This document shows positions 44,671 through 54,076 of a DNA stretch of 64,000 nt, piece after piece (positions within the stretch are counted from its first letter, which is position 1; each line of letters starts with the position of its first letter). The notes beneath the pieces are model-generated. The model made no database searches. It was given only the letters and a program-made list of their open reading frames with translations, and had not been told where the DNA came from. Position numbers and translations under genes: made by a program. This DNA is from Halopiger goleimassiliensis (GTDB lineage Archaea > Halobacteriota > Halobacteria > Halobacteriales > Natrialbaceae), in the NCBI RefSeq assembly GCF_000455345.1, contig NZ_HG315690.1:524789-588788 (forward strand), in the 5' to 3' direction.

Positions 44671-46221
44671 ATGACGATGGAGGACCGGATCGACGAACTC
44701 GAGGAGCTCCGCGAGGAGGCCCGCATGGGTGGTGGGGAAGAACGGATCGAGAAGCAACACGAGAAGGGGAAGATGACCGCCCGCGAGCGGATCGACTACT
44801 TCCTCGACGACGGGACCTTCACGGAGTTCGATCAGCTTCGAACCCACCAGACCAGCCAGTTCGGGATGGAGGAGAAGAAGATCCCTGGCGACGGCGTCGT
44901 GACGGGGTACGGGGAGGTCGACGGTCGCACGGTCTTCGTCTTCGCACACGACTTTACCGTCTTCGGCGGCTCACTCGGCGAGGTCTTCGCCGAAAAGATC
45001 TGTAAGGTCATGGATATGGCGATGGAGGTCGGGGCACCCATCGTCGGTCTCAACGACTCGGCCGGGGCGCGCATCCAGGAGGGCGTCAAGTCGCTCGCCG
45101 GCTTCACCGAAATCTTCCGCCGCAACCAGGAGGCAAGCGGCGTCGTCCCGCAGATTTCCGCGATCATGGGACCCTGCGCCGGGGGCGCGGTCTACTCGCC
45201 GTCGATTACGGACTTCATCTTCATGGTCCAGGACACGAGCCACATGTACATCACCGGCCCCGGCGTGACCAAGACCGTCACCGGCGAGGAGGTCACCCAC
45301 GAGGAACTCGGCGGGGCGATGACCCACGCTAACAAGACCGGCGTCGCCCAGTTCGCCTGCGAGAGCGAAGAACAGGCGCTGGACGACATCAAGCGACTCC
45401 TCTCATATCTCCCACAGAACAACGTCGAGGACCCGCCCCGCGTCGAACCGTGGGACGACCCCGACCGCCGCGACGAGGAACTCAAGGAGATCGTCCCGCC
45501 TAGCCCGCAAAAGCCCTACGACATGGTCGACGTCGTCGATTCGGTCGTCGACGAGGGGTCGTTCTTCGAGGTCGCGGAGAACTTCGCGCAGGAACTGGTC
45601 GTCGGTTTCGCCCGCCTCGACGGCCGATCGGTCGGCATCGTCGCCAACCAGCCCCGCGTCAACGCCGGCACGCTCACCGTCGACTCCTCGATGAAGGGGT
45701 CGCGGTTCGTCCGCTTCTGTGACTCGTTCAACATCCCCATCGTCACCTTCGTCGACGTCCCCGGTTACATGCCCGGCACCGACCAGGAACACCGCGGGAT
45801 CATCCGTCACGGCGCGAAACTGCTCTACGCCTACGCCGAGGCGACCGTTCCCCTCCTCACGGTCATCACCAGGAAGGCCTACGGCGGCGCTTACTGTGTC
45901 ATGGCCTCCAAAAATCTCGGTGCCGACGTCAACTACGCCTGGCCGACCGCCGAGATCGCCGTCATGGGGCCACAGGGTGCAGTCAACATCCTCTACCGCG
46001 AGGAACTCGAGGAAGCCGAGAACCCCGACGAACTCCGGGACGAACTCATCGAGGAGTACCGCGAGGAGTTCGCCAACCCCTACACCGCAACGGACAAGGG
46101 CTTCCTCGACGACGTCATCAATCCGACCGAGACGCGGCCACGGTTGATCCAGGATCTGGAGATGCTCCAGACCAAACGCGAGGAGAACCCCGACAAGAAA
46201 CACGGCAACATCCCGCTGTAA
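44671..46221 (+). CDS. pccB: Propionyl-CoA carboxylase, carboxyltransferase subunit
   Basis: A 516-residue carboxyltransferase beta subunit. It has the two crotonase-like halves: GGSLGEVFAEKICKVMDMA and LNDSAGARIQEGV in the first, and FVDVPGYMPGTDQEHRGIIR and TRKAYGGAYCVMASK in the second. It transfers carboxyl from biotin to propionyl-CoA (or acetyl-CoA). The gene order pccB-pccX with pccA at some distance is as in Haloferax mediterranei. A TTTTTCA-type TATA at about 44613-44619 fits a leader of about 28 bases. In haloarchaea the enzyme supplies methylmalonyl-CoA for catabolism or polymer precursors. Confidence 0.92.
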   Translation: MTMEDRIDELEELREEARMGGGEERIEKQHEKGKMTARERIDYFLDDGTFTEFDQLRTHQTSQFGMEEKKIPGDGVVTGYGEVDGRTVFVFAHDFTVFGGSLGEVFAEKICKVMDMAMEVGAPIVGLNDSAGARIQEGVKSLAGFTEIFRRNQEASGVVPQISAIMGPCAGGAVYSPSITDFIFMVQDTSHMYITGPGVTKTVTGEEVTHEELGGAMTHANKTGVAQFACESEEQALDDIKRLLSYLPQNNVEDPPRVEPWDDPDRRDEELKEIVPPSPQKPYDMVDVVDSVVDEGSFFEVAENFAQELVVGFARLDGRSVGIVANQPRVNAGTLTVDSSMKGSRFVRFCDSFNIPIVTFVDVPGYMPGTDQEHRGIIRHGAKLLYAYAEATVPLLTVITRKAYGGAYCVMASKNLGADVNYAWPTAEIAVMGPQGAVNILYREELEEAENPDELRDELIEEYREEFANPYTATDKGFLDDVINPTETRPRLIQDLEMLQTKREENPDKKHGNIPL

Positions 46222-46230
46222 CCCGGAACG

Positions 46231-46575
46231 ATGGCATCACAGAAACGCGCGGAATCGCTCGAGTCGGACGGACCCGCGGAGGCGGACGGTCGGAGCGACG
46301 ACGGTCCGGCCGGCGTCCTCCCCGGGAACGTCTCGATCGACATCCCCGATTCCGCCGACGACGAGGAAGCGGCCGCGATCGCGGCGGCCATCGGCGCACA
46401 TCTCCACGATCACGCGCTCGCCGCTGCCGCCGCGGCCGACGAAGAAGAGACCTGGGACGGTAACCGCTGGGCGTTCAGCGGGCGCATCCGCTCTCAGCAA
46501 CACCGCCACGTCCGCGTTCCGCGTGGCGCACCGACCGACGCGTGGTCGGCGGCCGGTCGGACGGATCGGTTCTGA
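46231..46575 (+). CDS. pccX: Propionyl-CoA carboxylase small third subunit
   Basis: A 114-residue protein nine bases after pccB. It has a low-complexity acidic start, then [20 protein letters not shown] and a [14 protein letters not shown] segment. That pattern (acidic residues, an EEAAAI helix, then a Trp-bearing strand) resembles actinobacterial acyl-CoA carboxylase epsilon subunits. Position and size match PccX, described as an essential extra subunit in Haloferax mediterranei. It likely stabilises the PccA/PccB complex. Residues after about 95 are less conserved-looking. Confidence 0.8.
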   Translation: MASQKRAESLESDGPAEADGRSDDGPAGVLPGNVSIDIPDSADDEEAAAIAAAIGAHLHDHALAAAAAADEEETWDGNRWAFSGRIRSQQHRHVRVPRGAPTDAWSAAGRTDRF

Positions 46576-47098
46576 CCAACGATACCGGAAGTTCGCATTT
46601 GCGTTTTCGAGCGCGTTCGTGCTGGTGGACGCGAATTCCCGTCCCTCGAGTCACGATCCTCCCCGACCGGTCTCAGGGGGGAACGATTTTCGCTCGGGCA
46701 CAGTTTCGGTGGAGGAGTGGTACGTACAGGGCGTGTGGTTACCGGTTCGAACCTGCCCAACCGCCTGCGATGGCGCGCGCTGTCGAGCGGCCGACCGAAA
46801 GGGAGACCGCTCGATTAAACCGCGCGAGGGATGAGCGACCGGAGGGAGCGTTAGCGCGGAACCGAAGGTTCCGCGAACCATGCGAACGGGCAGAGCGCGG
46901 CGCTACGCGCCGCGATGTCGGGGCGGCGCAGCCGCCCCGCCGCGCCCGTGAGCAGAAATCGGTTGGGGAGGGGCGTGGTAACTCCCCGTGTCCACGATAG
47001 CAGAGCGCTTTGTTCCACCAAAATCCGCTACGATCCCTGCGATCAATACGCACAACGACGTGTCGAACGTTCCAGCGTAACAGAACCGATTCGAACGG
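46576..47098. other. Long non-coding stretch rich in inverted repeats
   Basis: This 523-base gap lies between pccX and a convergent methyltransferase gene. Open frames here are short and have poor codon bias. It contains three perfect hairpins at 46855-46939 and a weaker GGGGAG/CTCCCC pair at 46965-46987. A GGTTCGAACC near 46743 looks like a tRNA T-loop but has no cloverleaf around it. The rest shows no recognised feature. Confidence 0.55.
46855..46939. repeat. Three consecutive perfect hairpins
   Basis: Three inverted repeats follow one another: a 9-bp stem with GAA loop (46855-46875), an 8-bp stem with TAC loop (46896-46914), and a 9-bp stem with GCA loop (46919-46939). All stems are perfect and GC-rich. 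They lie just after a GAGCGACCGGAGGGAGCG stretch. I believe similar hairpin clusters recur between genes in haloarchaea, but that is recollection. They could end transcription of pccBX or be a dispersed palindromic element. Confidence 0.6.
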
Positions 47099-47938
47099 TT
47101 ACGCAACCGTCCACCGGATTCGCGTCAGCGGGTGCAGCGGATTGGATCCGTGCACGTCGTACGTCACGTCGGTCACCGCGAGCACCGACGACTCCTGCAA
47201 CTGCTCGAGGAGGTCGTCGTTGTACCCTCGCTCCCGCGAGTACCGGCGTCGAAGGAGCCCGAGGACGGTCTCCGAATGGGGACCGACCTGCTCGAGGTGG
47301 ACGCCCGCCGTAATTCGATCCTCGGTCGCGAACCGCTCGAGTCGATCGACGACCGACTCCGACTCCGGTAGCGTCACCAGCGCGCCCTTCGTGAAGACGA
47401 CGCAGTCGTCGCCGCCGTCGACGATCGAGTCCCAGTCACCGTAGAAATCGAAGCGATCGACCGAGATCCGGTCCCGGCCGTCGGCGAACGTCTCGCGAGC
47501 GAACGCGACGCCCTCGGGGACGTACTCGCCGCCGACGACGCGAACCTCGGGGAAGCCGGACGCGATCGCGGAAAGCGTCCAGCCCCAGCCACAGCCGAGG
47601 TCGAGGACGGTCTCGTCGCCGGCGAGGACGGGCTCGAGCGCCGATCGAACCACGTCGTACTCCCGGTCGACGAGTTCGTCGGTCGTGGCGAGATAGAGGC
47701 GTTCGCCCCTCGAGAGTACGGTCCGTTCCGAATCGGGCCTGCCTCGAATCGCTTCGACGATCTCTCTGGTCGACCGCGGGTCGTCGCGATGCGCCTCCAG
47801 GACGCCGCCGTAGATCCGTTGATACGTCTCGAGGTCGGTGTAGGCGGTCGGTTCGCCCGGCGGATCGCGATCCGGATCGAGCAGGTACGCCGCCCACGCC
47901 GATCGCTGCGGTAACTTCTCGAGCGGGAATCGGTCCAT
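47099..47938 (-). CDS. SAM-dependent methyltransferase
   Basis: A 279-residue class I methyltransferase. The SAM motif is ETVLDLGCGWGWTLSAIA, followed by VVGGEYVPEGVAFARE and a motif-IV-like DDCVVFTKGALV. The N-terminal ~100 residues are helical and do not resemble a known substrate domain. The substrate is unknown. It is on the same strand as the next methyltransferase gene, 184 bases downstream of it. Confidence 0.82.
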   Translation of the reverse strand: MDRFPLEKLPQRSAWAAYLLDPDRDPPGEPTAYTDLETYQRIYGGVLEAHRDDPRSTREIVEAIRGRPDSERTVLSRGERLYLATTDELVDREYDVVRSALEPVLAGDETVLDLGCGWGWTLSAIASGFPEVRVVGGEYVPEGVAFARETFADGRDRISVDRFDFYGDWDSIVDGGDDCVVFTKGALVTLPESESVVDRLERFATEDRITAGVHLEQVGPHSETVLGLLRRRYSRERGYNDDLLEQLQESSVLAVTDVTYDVHGSNPLHPLTRIRWTVA

Positions 47939-48122
47939 CAGCGCGCACCTCCGACGGCGGGACGCGGTGCTCGAGGGGCTGTTCGTGAATCGAGTGATAG
48001 TTGCGTCGCTATCACCGTGAGAACGCGAGTACGTGCGACGAGGTGTTCGCCCGTCTTAAATTCGGGTGATTTACGGACGAGAGGCGGGCGACCGGGATTC
48101 CCCCAATCTCGCTCTCGGCTCG

Positions 48123-48905
48123 TCAGTCCCGTTCGGCGACGAGCGCGATCGCCTGCACCTCGTCGTCGTACCGGTCGAACAGGTGCCGCAGTGACTGAAC
48201 CCTGGATCGAGCCCGCGGATTCGTGAGCAAGTTGAATCCGATCTTCAGGGTTCGCAGCGGTCCCTCGTCCGCGACGACGCGCCGGGGCTCGAGCAGGGCC
48301 ATCGGAGCGGTCGCCTGCCAGGTCACCGAAAAGCCCTCGCCCTCGAGCAGCCGAACCCACTCCGACGCCGAGAGCGGTTGCGGGAAGACGTTCGACAGGT
48401 CCGCGGCCTCGCGGCGAATCGCGGCTGCGGTCTCGTCGTCCACGTCGTCGGCGAGGGCGAGTTCGTGAACCCCGTACCGGCCGCCGGGCCGGAGCAGTCG
48501 CCGGGCCTCCTCGACGATAGCCCGCTTTCCGACGTCCGGCTGCATCGTCAGCATCGCCTCGCCGTAGACCACGTCGGCCGACCCTCGAGGCAGGTCCGTC
48601 TCCGCCGCGTTCCCGACCGCGATTTCGGGGTCGACTCCGGACGGACCCTCGAGTGCCTCCCGTAACGCGGCCGCCGCGTCCGGATCGAGTTCGACGCCGG
48701 TGTAGGAGTTCGGTCCCGCCTCGAGCGTTCTGCGGGCCGTCTGGCCCCGCCCAGGAGCGAACTCGACGACGTCGTCCGCGGCCGAGACGGCGAGGGCCTC
48801 GAGCAACGCAGCGGTGAGTTCGGCACCGCCGGGCCGCAGCGTACGCTTCCCGAGGTCGGCGAGCAGTCGGTACGCAGGCTGGTCCGCGATAGAGTCTTCG
48901 GACAT
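48123..48905 (-). CDS. SAM-dependent methyltransferase
   Basis: A 260-residue class I methyltransferase with the SAM motif DVVEFAPGRGQTARRTLE, then YTGVELDPDAAAALRE, then SADVVYGEAMLTMQPD and the post-motif ARRLLRPGGRYGVHELAL. The C-terminal half, with WVRLLEGEGFSVTWQATAPM, matches UbiE/menaquinone-methyltransferase-like proteins. The motif I has an EFAPG variant in place of the usual DxGxG. The substrate is unknown. It lies downstream of the displaced 5S rRNA on the same strand. Confidence 0.85.
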   Translation of the reverse strand: MSEDSIADQPAYRLLADLGKRTLRPGGAELTAALLEALAVSAADDVVEFAPGRGQTARRTLEAGPNSYTGVELDPDAAAALREALEGPSGVDPEIAVGNAAETDLPRGSADVVYGEAMLTMQPDVGKRAIVEEARRLLRPGGRYGVHELALADDVDDETAAAIRREAADLSNVFPQPLSASEWVRLLEGEGFSVTWQATAPMALLEPRRVVADEGPLRTLKIGFNLLTNPRARSRVQSLRHLFDRYDDEVQAIALVAERD

Positions 48906-49164
48906 GGATCACTCGCGTCGTCGCCCCGTTACGGCGAGCCTTCGCTGGGAGCGCTCGAGGCGATCACCGACTATCGCCGGGAGCGACGCGGGTCGTTTCG
49001 ATCGTCGAACCGTCACCGTATGGCCGTTGTCCCGAATATGCTCGCGGCGTCCGGCGATACCGGCTTCGAGGCCTCGAAGCCACTCGAGAACGGAACCGGA
49101 TCTCGAAGCCGCCACGTACTGGGCGGCGTCGACGCTCGCGGAGCGAACGGATGCCGTATGAATG

Positions 49165-49287
49165 GTGAGGCGGCGAACCGGATTTCCCAGAGGGTCGCCC
49201 ACTCCAGTACTCGCCGGAACGCAGGCGGGCTTAACGTCCGTGTTCGGGATGGGTATGGGTGTTGCCCCGCCGCTGTGGCCGCCTCAA
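49165..49287 (-). rRNA. 5S ribosomal RNA
   Basis: The minus strand carries a complete haloarchaeal 5S rRNA of about 123 nt, from TTGAGGCGGCCACAGCGG to CGGTTCGCCGCCTCA. The conserved core CCCATCCCGAACACGGACG and TTAAGCCCGCCTGCGTTCC is intact, and the two ends (GAGGCGGC/GCCGCCTC) pair to close the molecule. The loop E and helix IV region (TGGGAAATCCGG) is also kept. It therefore looks functional. No 16S or full 23S gene is present; only a 23S tail lies upstream. No tRNA follows it. Confidence 0.9.
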
Positions 49288-49350
49288 CGCCGGTCCACGG
49301 AATCGAACCGTGGTGGGAACCAGTACCGGTAGTTACCCGCTACTCCGGCG
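49288..49350 (-). other. tRNA-like hairpin in the 23S-5S spacer
   Basis: In the spacer the outer ends CGCCGG and CCGGCG pair around a 63-base segment. Inside, next to the 5S gene, CCACGG-TTCGATT-CCGTGG forms a perfect six-pair stem that looks like a tRNA T-arm. There is no anticodon arm that would make a full tRNA. I regard it as a spacer or processing structure of the rRNA transcript. Confidence 0.5.
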
Positions 49351-49444
49351 GGCTCGATGGTAAGGCTTCCGAATTCGACCGCGTGGCCGCACGACCCAGT
49401 TTGTGCCTGGACCCGTCCGGACCTCGCTCGAGCGAACGGTATGA

Positions 49445-49645
49445 GTGAGTGGCCTCGGCCGGTTAGTGCTCGCGGGCTCAACGCCTCGTTGCCTCGGCGC
49501 GTACACCCCGAGTCTATCGACCTCCTCTTGCAGGAGCGGCCCCTGCGGTGCCTCGTTTCCAGGTGGGTTTCCGGCGTAGCTGCGTTCGGCCGTTACCCCG
49601 ATGGCGCGTCGCTGCCCGGCAACGCCCTGTCGGACGACCGGTGTT
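49445..49645 (-). rRNA. 23S rRNA, 3'-terminal fragment only
   Basis: On the minus strand about 200 nt match the last part of haloarchaeal 23S rRNA: TGCCGGGCAGCGACGCGCC, GAAACCCACCTGGAAACGAG, GTCGATAGACTCGGGGTGTA and GAGCCCGCGAGCACTAAC, in the right order. Similarity fades near 49645, where the pccA promoter region begins. The near-universal GCATCTAAGC element reads GCAGCTACGC. This is a truncated, partly diverged copy, followed by a spacer and a whole 5S gene, as in an rrn operon tail. It cannot make a working 23S. Confidence 0.85.
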
Positions 49646-49670
49646 CGAATTAGACGCACTGACTCGTTGC

Positions 49671-49680
49671 GAAAAAGTAA
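49671..49680 (+). promoter_or_regulatory. A/T-rich promoter element of pccA
   Basis: GAAAAAGTAA lies about 35 bases before the pccA ATG, right where the 23S similarity ends. GTGCTATCCC, closer to the start at about 27 bases, is an alternative. Either could direct a short leader. Confidence 0.4.
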
Positions 49681-49710
49681 GGTGCTATCCCCGCAACAGT
49701 TCCCACAGAA

Positions 49711-51543
<1,833 letters not shown>

Positions 51544-51710
51544 CCGAACTCCTCGCGACGACCTGCTGTAGTGGCGTCTTCTCCGCGTTCGACGAAATCC
51601 AAGATTCGGAGCAGCATCGGCTCCGCCCGGATCGATTCGACGATGTAGCGGAAAACCCGGCAGGGAGGTCCTCGAACCGGGACCGGTCGTGGCGGCGACC
51701 ACACTGTTCG

Positions 51711-52190
51711 TCACTCGAGCGGTTTCCGGTACCGAACGAAGACCTGCCCCGAGTCGGGGTGCGTCTCGCGGGTCGTTTCCTCGTACCCGTTCGTTTCGTA
51801 CAACCGCCGCGCCGCGCGGAGGCGTTCGTTCGTCCAGAGCACCGCCTCGTGGATGCCATCCGCACGGGCGCGCGACTCGAGTTCGGAGAGCAGTCGCGTT
51901 CCGTATCCCTGCCGCTGGTAGATCGGGTCCACCCGGAGATGGCGTAACTGACAGGTGACGGGGTCCTCCCGCTGGAAGCCGCCGATCGCGACGACGGCGT
52001 CGTCGGCGAGACCGACGAGGAACTCTCCGCCCGCCTCCAGATAGTGGTCCGGAATGCGACGCAGTGGCCGGTCACCCGGAGCGTCGTCGACGAATTCGAT
52101 CGGGGCCGCACGCATCGCTCGTTCGTGAACGGTCCAGACGTCGTCCGCGTCCCCGGGGTCGTAGCGTCGGAGCGTGAGTGCCGTCGACAT
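51711..52190 (-). CDS. GNAT family N-acetyltransferase
   Basis: A 159-residue GNAT protein. The acetyl-CoA site motif A is LRVDPIYQRQGYGTRLLSEL, preceded by LVGLADDAVVAIGGF strands and followed by LWTNERLRAARRLYETNGYE, the usual motif B. The substrate is unknown. I start at MSTALTLRRYD; two upstream in-frame ATGs give extra residues without conserved sequence. It is a single minus-strand gene after pccA. Confidence 0.88.
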   Translation of the reverse strand: MSTALTLRRYDPGDADDVWTVHERAMRAAPIEFVDDAPGDRPLRRIPDHYLEAGGEFLVGLADDAVVAIGGFQREDPVTCQLRHLRVDPIYQRQGYGTRLLSELESRARADGIHEAVLWTNERLRAARRLYETNGYEETTRETHPDSGQVFVRYRKPLE

Positions 52191-52306
52191 GCAGAATCCC
52201 TCCATCGGGACGATCGACCGGGCGGCGGTTGTAGCCACCTATCGGAACGATTCCGAACGCTGGTGCCGTTTCGCGGGCCGGTACGTACTGGATCCGGCGG
52301 TTGAGA

Positions 52307-53149
52307 TCAGCCCTCGTCGAGGAAGCTCACCCGTTCGTCCGGCGTCCAGTCGGGGAGGTCGTCGTACGCCGACGGTGGGTCCGCCTTCTCGCGGTAGTGC
52401 TGAATCACGTCCCGCGCCCAGGCGACGGCATCGTCCGCGTCGGTGTCGGCCATCAGTTCGATCGATCCGGTTACCTCGTCGTACGTCCGCACGACCACGT
52501 GCTCGTCTTCGTAGAGGACGAGTCCGAACGGGACGTCCGGACAGATGCGGTACTGTAGCGTCGCGTCGACCTCCGAGTGACGCTTGTGGACCTCCGGGAA
52601 CTGGGTGAGGCGTTTCTCGACGATCGGGAGCGGCGCGATGTGTTCCGCTTCCTTCCCGTGCTCGAGACCGATCTCGATCACCTGCTCGAGGTAGAGCTCC
52701 GGGACGTGCTGGTTCCCGTCGACGAGGGTGAAGTGGTCGGCCTCCCGGAAGACGTCGAACTCCCGATCGAGCGGGAGCGTGGGGTCGTTCGGCTCCGGCC
52801 GGGTAATCCGGGCGTCGCGGAAGGCGTCGACGTCGAACGTCACGTCGGTCTCCGCGAACGCGGCCACGAACGGCCCGCATTCGAACGTCGTCCGGACGTC
52901 TCGGACGTAGTCGTCGACGGCGGATGCGAGCAGCTCTCCCGTCGCGGTCAGTTTATAGCCATCGTCGGTCCGCTCGAGCAGTCCGTAGTCGTCGAACGTC
53001 CGGACGATCCGGTGGCACGTCGTCTTCGAGAGCTCGAGTTCCGCCTGGATCTCGCGGCGGTGATACGGGCCGTCCGCAAGCAGTGCTAACGCGTCGCGGC
53101 GTTCGACGGCCGTTAACAGGATCTCCTCCTCGAACGTACCCTCGGCCAC
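52307..53149 (-). CDS. Winged-helix regulator with FilR1-like sensor domain
   Basis: A 280-residue transcription regulator. The N-terminal winged helix (5-70) has DALALLADGPYHRREIQAEL and SKTTCHRIVRTFDDYGLLER. The middle and C-terminal part (about 90-260), with HFTLVDGNQHVPELYLEQVI and VPFGLVLYEDEHVVVRTYDE, resembles the FilR1/DUF1724 sensor of archaeal regulators. The ligand is unknown. GTG codons at 53158 and 53149 compete as starts. The TATA box 28 bases upstream of 53149 favours the second. Confidence 0.82.
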   Translation of the reverse strand: MAEGTFEEEILLTAVERRDALALLADGPYHRREIQAELELSKTTCHRIVRTFDDYGLLERTDDGYKLTATGELLASAVDDYVRDVRTTFECGPFVAAFAETDVTFDVDAFRDARITRPEPNDPTLPLDREFDVFREADHFTLVDGNQHVPELYLEQVIEIGLEHGKEAEHIAPLPIVEKRLTQFPEVHKRHSEVDATLQYRICPDVPFGLVLYEDEHVVVRTYDEVTGSIELMADTDADDAVAWARDVIQHYREKADPPSAYDDLPDWTPDERVSFLDEG

Positions 53150-53170
53150 AGTAGCCACTCTCTCCTGACC

Positions 53171-53180
53171 AGCATAAAAA
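53171..53180 (-). promoter_or_regulatory. TATA box of the FilR1-like regulator
   Basis: On the minus strand TTTTTATGCT is centred about 28 bases before the GTG at 53149, as for a leaderless transcript. This is why I prefer that start over the GTG at 53158. Confidence 0.55.
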
Positions 53181-53350
53181 CGTTCGTCGGGCCGGCACGC
53201 GAACGGCCGGCAGGCACGAGCAATCGCAGCCGACGGTGACCGAACGGGTCGCGAACGTCGTCGCGTTTCTGTTCCTGAAACGATTTCGCGACGGGGACCA
53301 GTTCCGATGGGTGGGTACAACGGGTCCCACCGCGTTCTCGAGTGTAGGGT

Positions 53351-54043
53351 ATGACGACGAACGAATCCGCACAGCACGGGGGATCGCAGCCGACCGGCGA
53401 CCGCGACAGCATCGGGAGCCGCTCGAAATCGGTACCGGAGATCCGGGAGGCGGTCGCCGACCACGTCGACGAGATGGACGGCAGTTCCACGGTCAACCGC
53501 CTGCTGACCGCCCGCTACCGCCGCCGTCACTTCGCTCGAGCCAGCGGTCGCGTCCTCGATGTGGCCTGTGGCAGCGGCACGAACGTCGAGTACCTGCCCG
53601 AGGACGTGACGTACGTCGGCGTCGACATCAGTCCCGAGATGCTCGCGCGAGCGGCCGACCGGTTCGAACGCCTGCGGCGCGGCGAATCGCTGTACGAGAT
53701 GAACGCTCAAGACCTCGCGTTCGACGACGACAGCTTCGACACCGTCATCTCCTCGATGTCGACCTGCATGTTTCCGGATCCCGTCGTCGCGCTCGAAGAG
53801 ATGGCGCGCGTCTGCGCGTCCGACGGGAAGATTCTGCTGCTCGAGCACGGGCGAAGCAGCGTCGGTCCGATCGCGCGGCTCCAGGACTGGCGCGCGGAGC
53901 CGCGGTACGAGAAGACCGGCTGTCGATGGAATCAGGAGCCGCTGGCGGTGGTGTCACGATCGAACCTCGTCGTCGAGGGGACGACGACCGGTATGCTCGG
54001 GATGGTAACGACGATCACCGCCCGGCCACCCGACGGGGACTAA
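53351..54043 (+). CDS. SAM-dependent methyltransferase (UbiE-like)
   Basis: A 230-residue class I methyltransferase with the SAM motif RVLDVACGSGTNVEYLPE, then YVGVDISPEMLARAADR, then FDDDSFDTVISSMSTCMFPD and RVCASDGKILLLEHG. The C-terminal part has the ubiquinone/menaquinone-methyltransferase look. The substrate is unknown. The first ~45 residues are low complexity. It converges with the radical-SAM gene (33 bases between stops), so it might be part of the same functional group. No direct evidence links them. Confidence 0.85.
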   Translation: MTTNESAQHGGSQPTGDRDSIGSRSKSVPEIREAVADHVDEMDGSSTVNRLLTARYRRRHFARASGRVLDVACGSGTNVEYLPEDVTYVGVDISPEMLARAADRFERLRRGESLYEMNAQDLAFDDDSFDTVISSMSTCMFPDPVVALEEMARVCASDGKILLLEHGRSSVGPIARLQDWRAEPRYEKTGCRWNQEPLAVVSRSNLVVEGTTTGMLGMVTTITARPPDGD

Positions 54044-54076
54044 CCGAACGAGTGGGGCCGTTCCGGCGACCGGGGA

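Noticed and set aside
46735..46770. Possible tRNA from a GGTTCGAACC T-loop-like sequence
   Set aside because: The stems around it do not pair, and no acceptor, D or anticodon arm is present.
49288..49350. Full tRNA gene in the 23S-5S spacer
   Set aside because: A good T-arm-like stem exists, but D and anticodon arms are missing and the total is only 63 bases.
53150..53848. Extension of the FilR1-like regulator upstream
   Set aside because: It covers the opposite-strand methyltransferase gene. The TATA element at 53171-53180 supports the short form.
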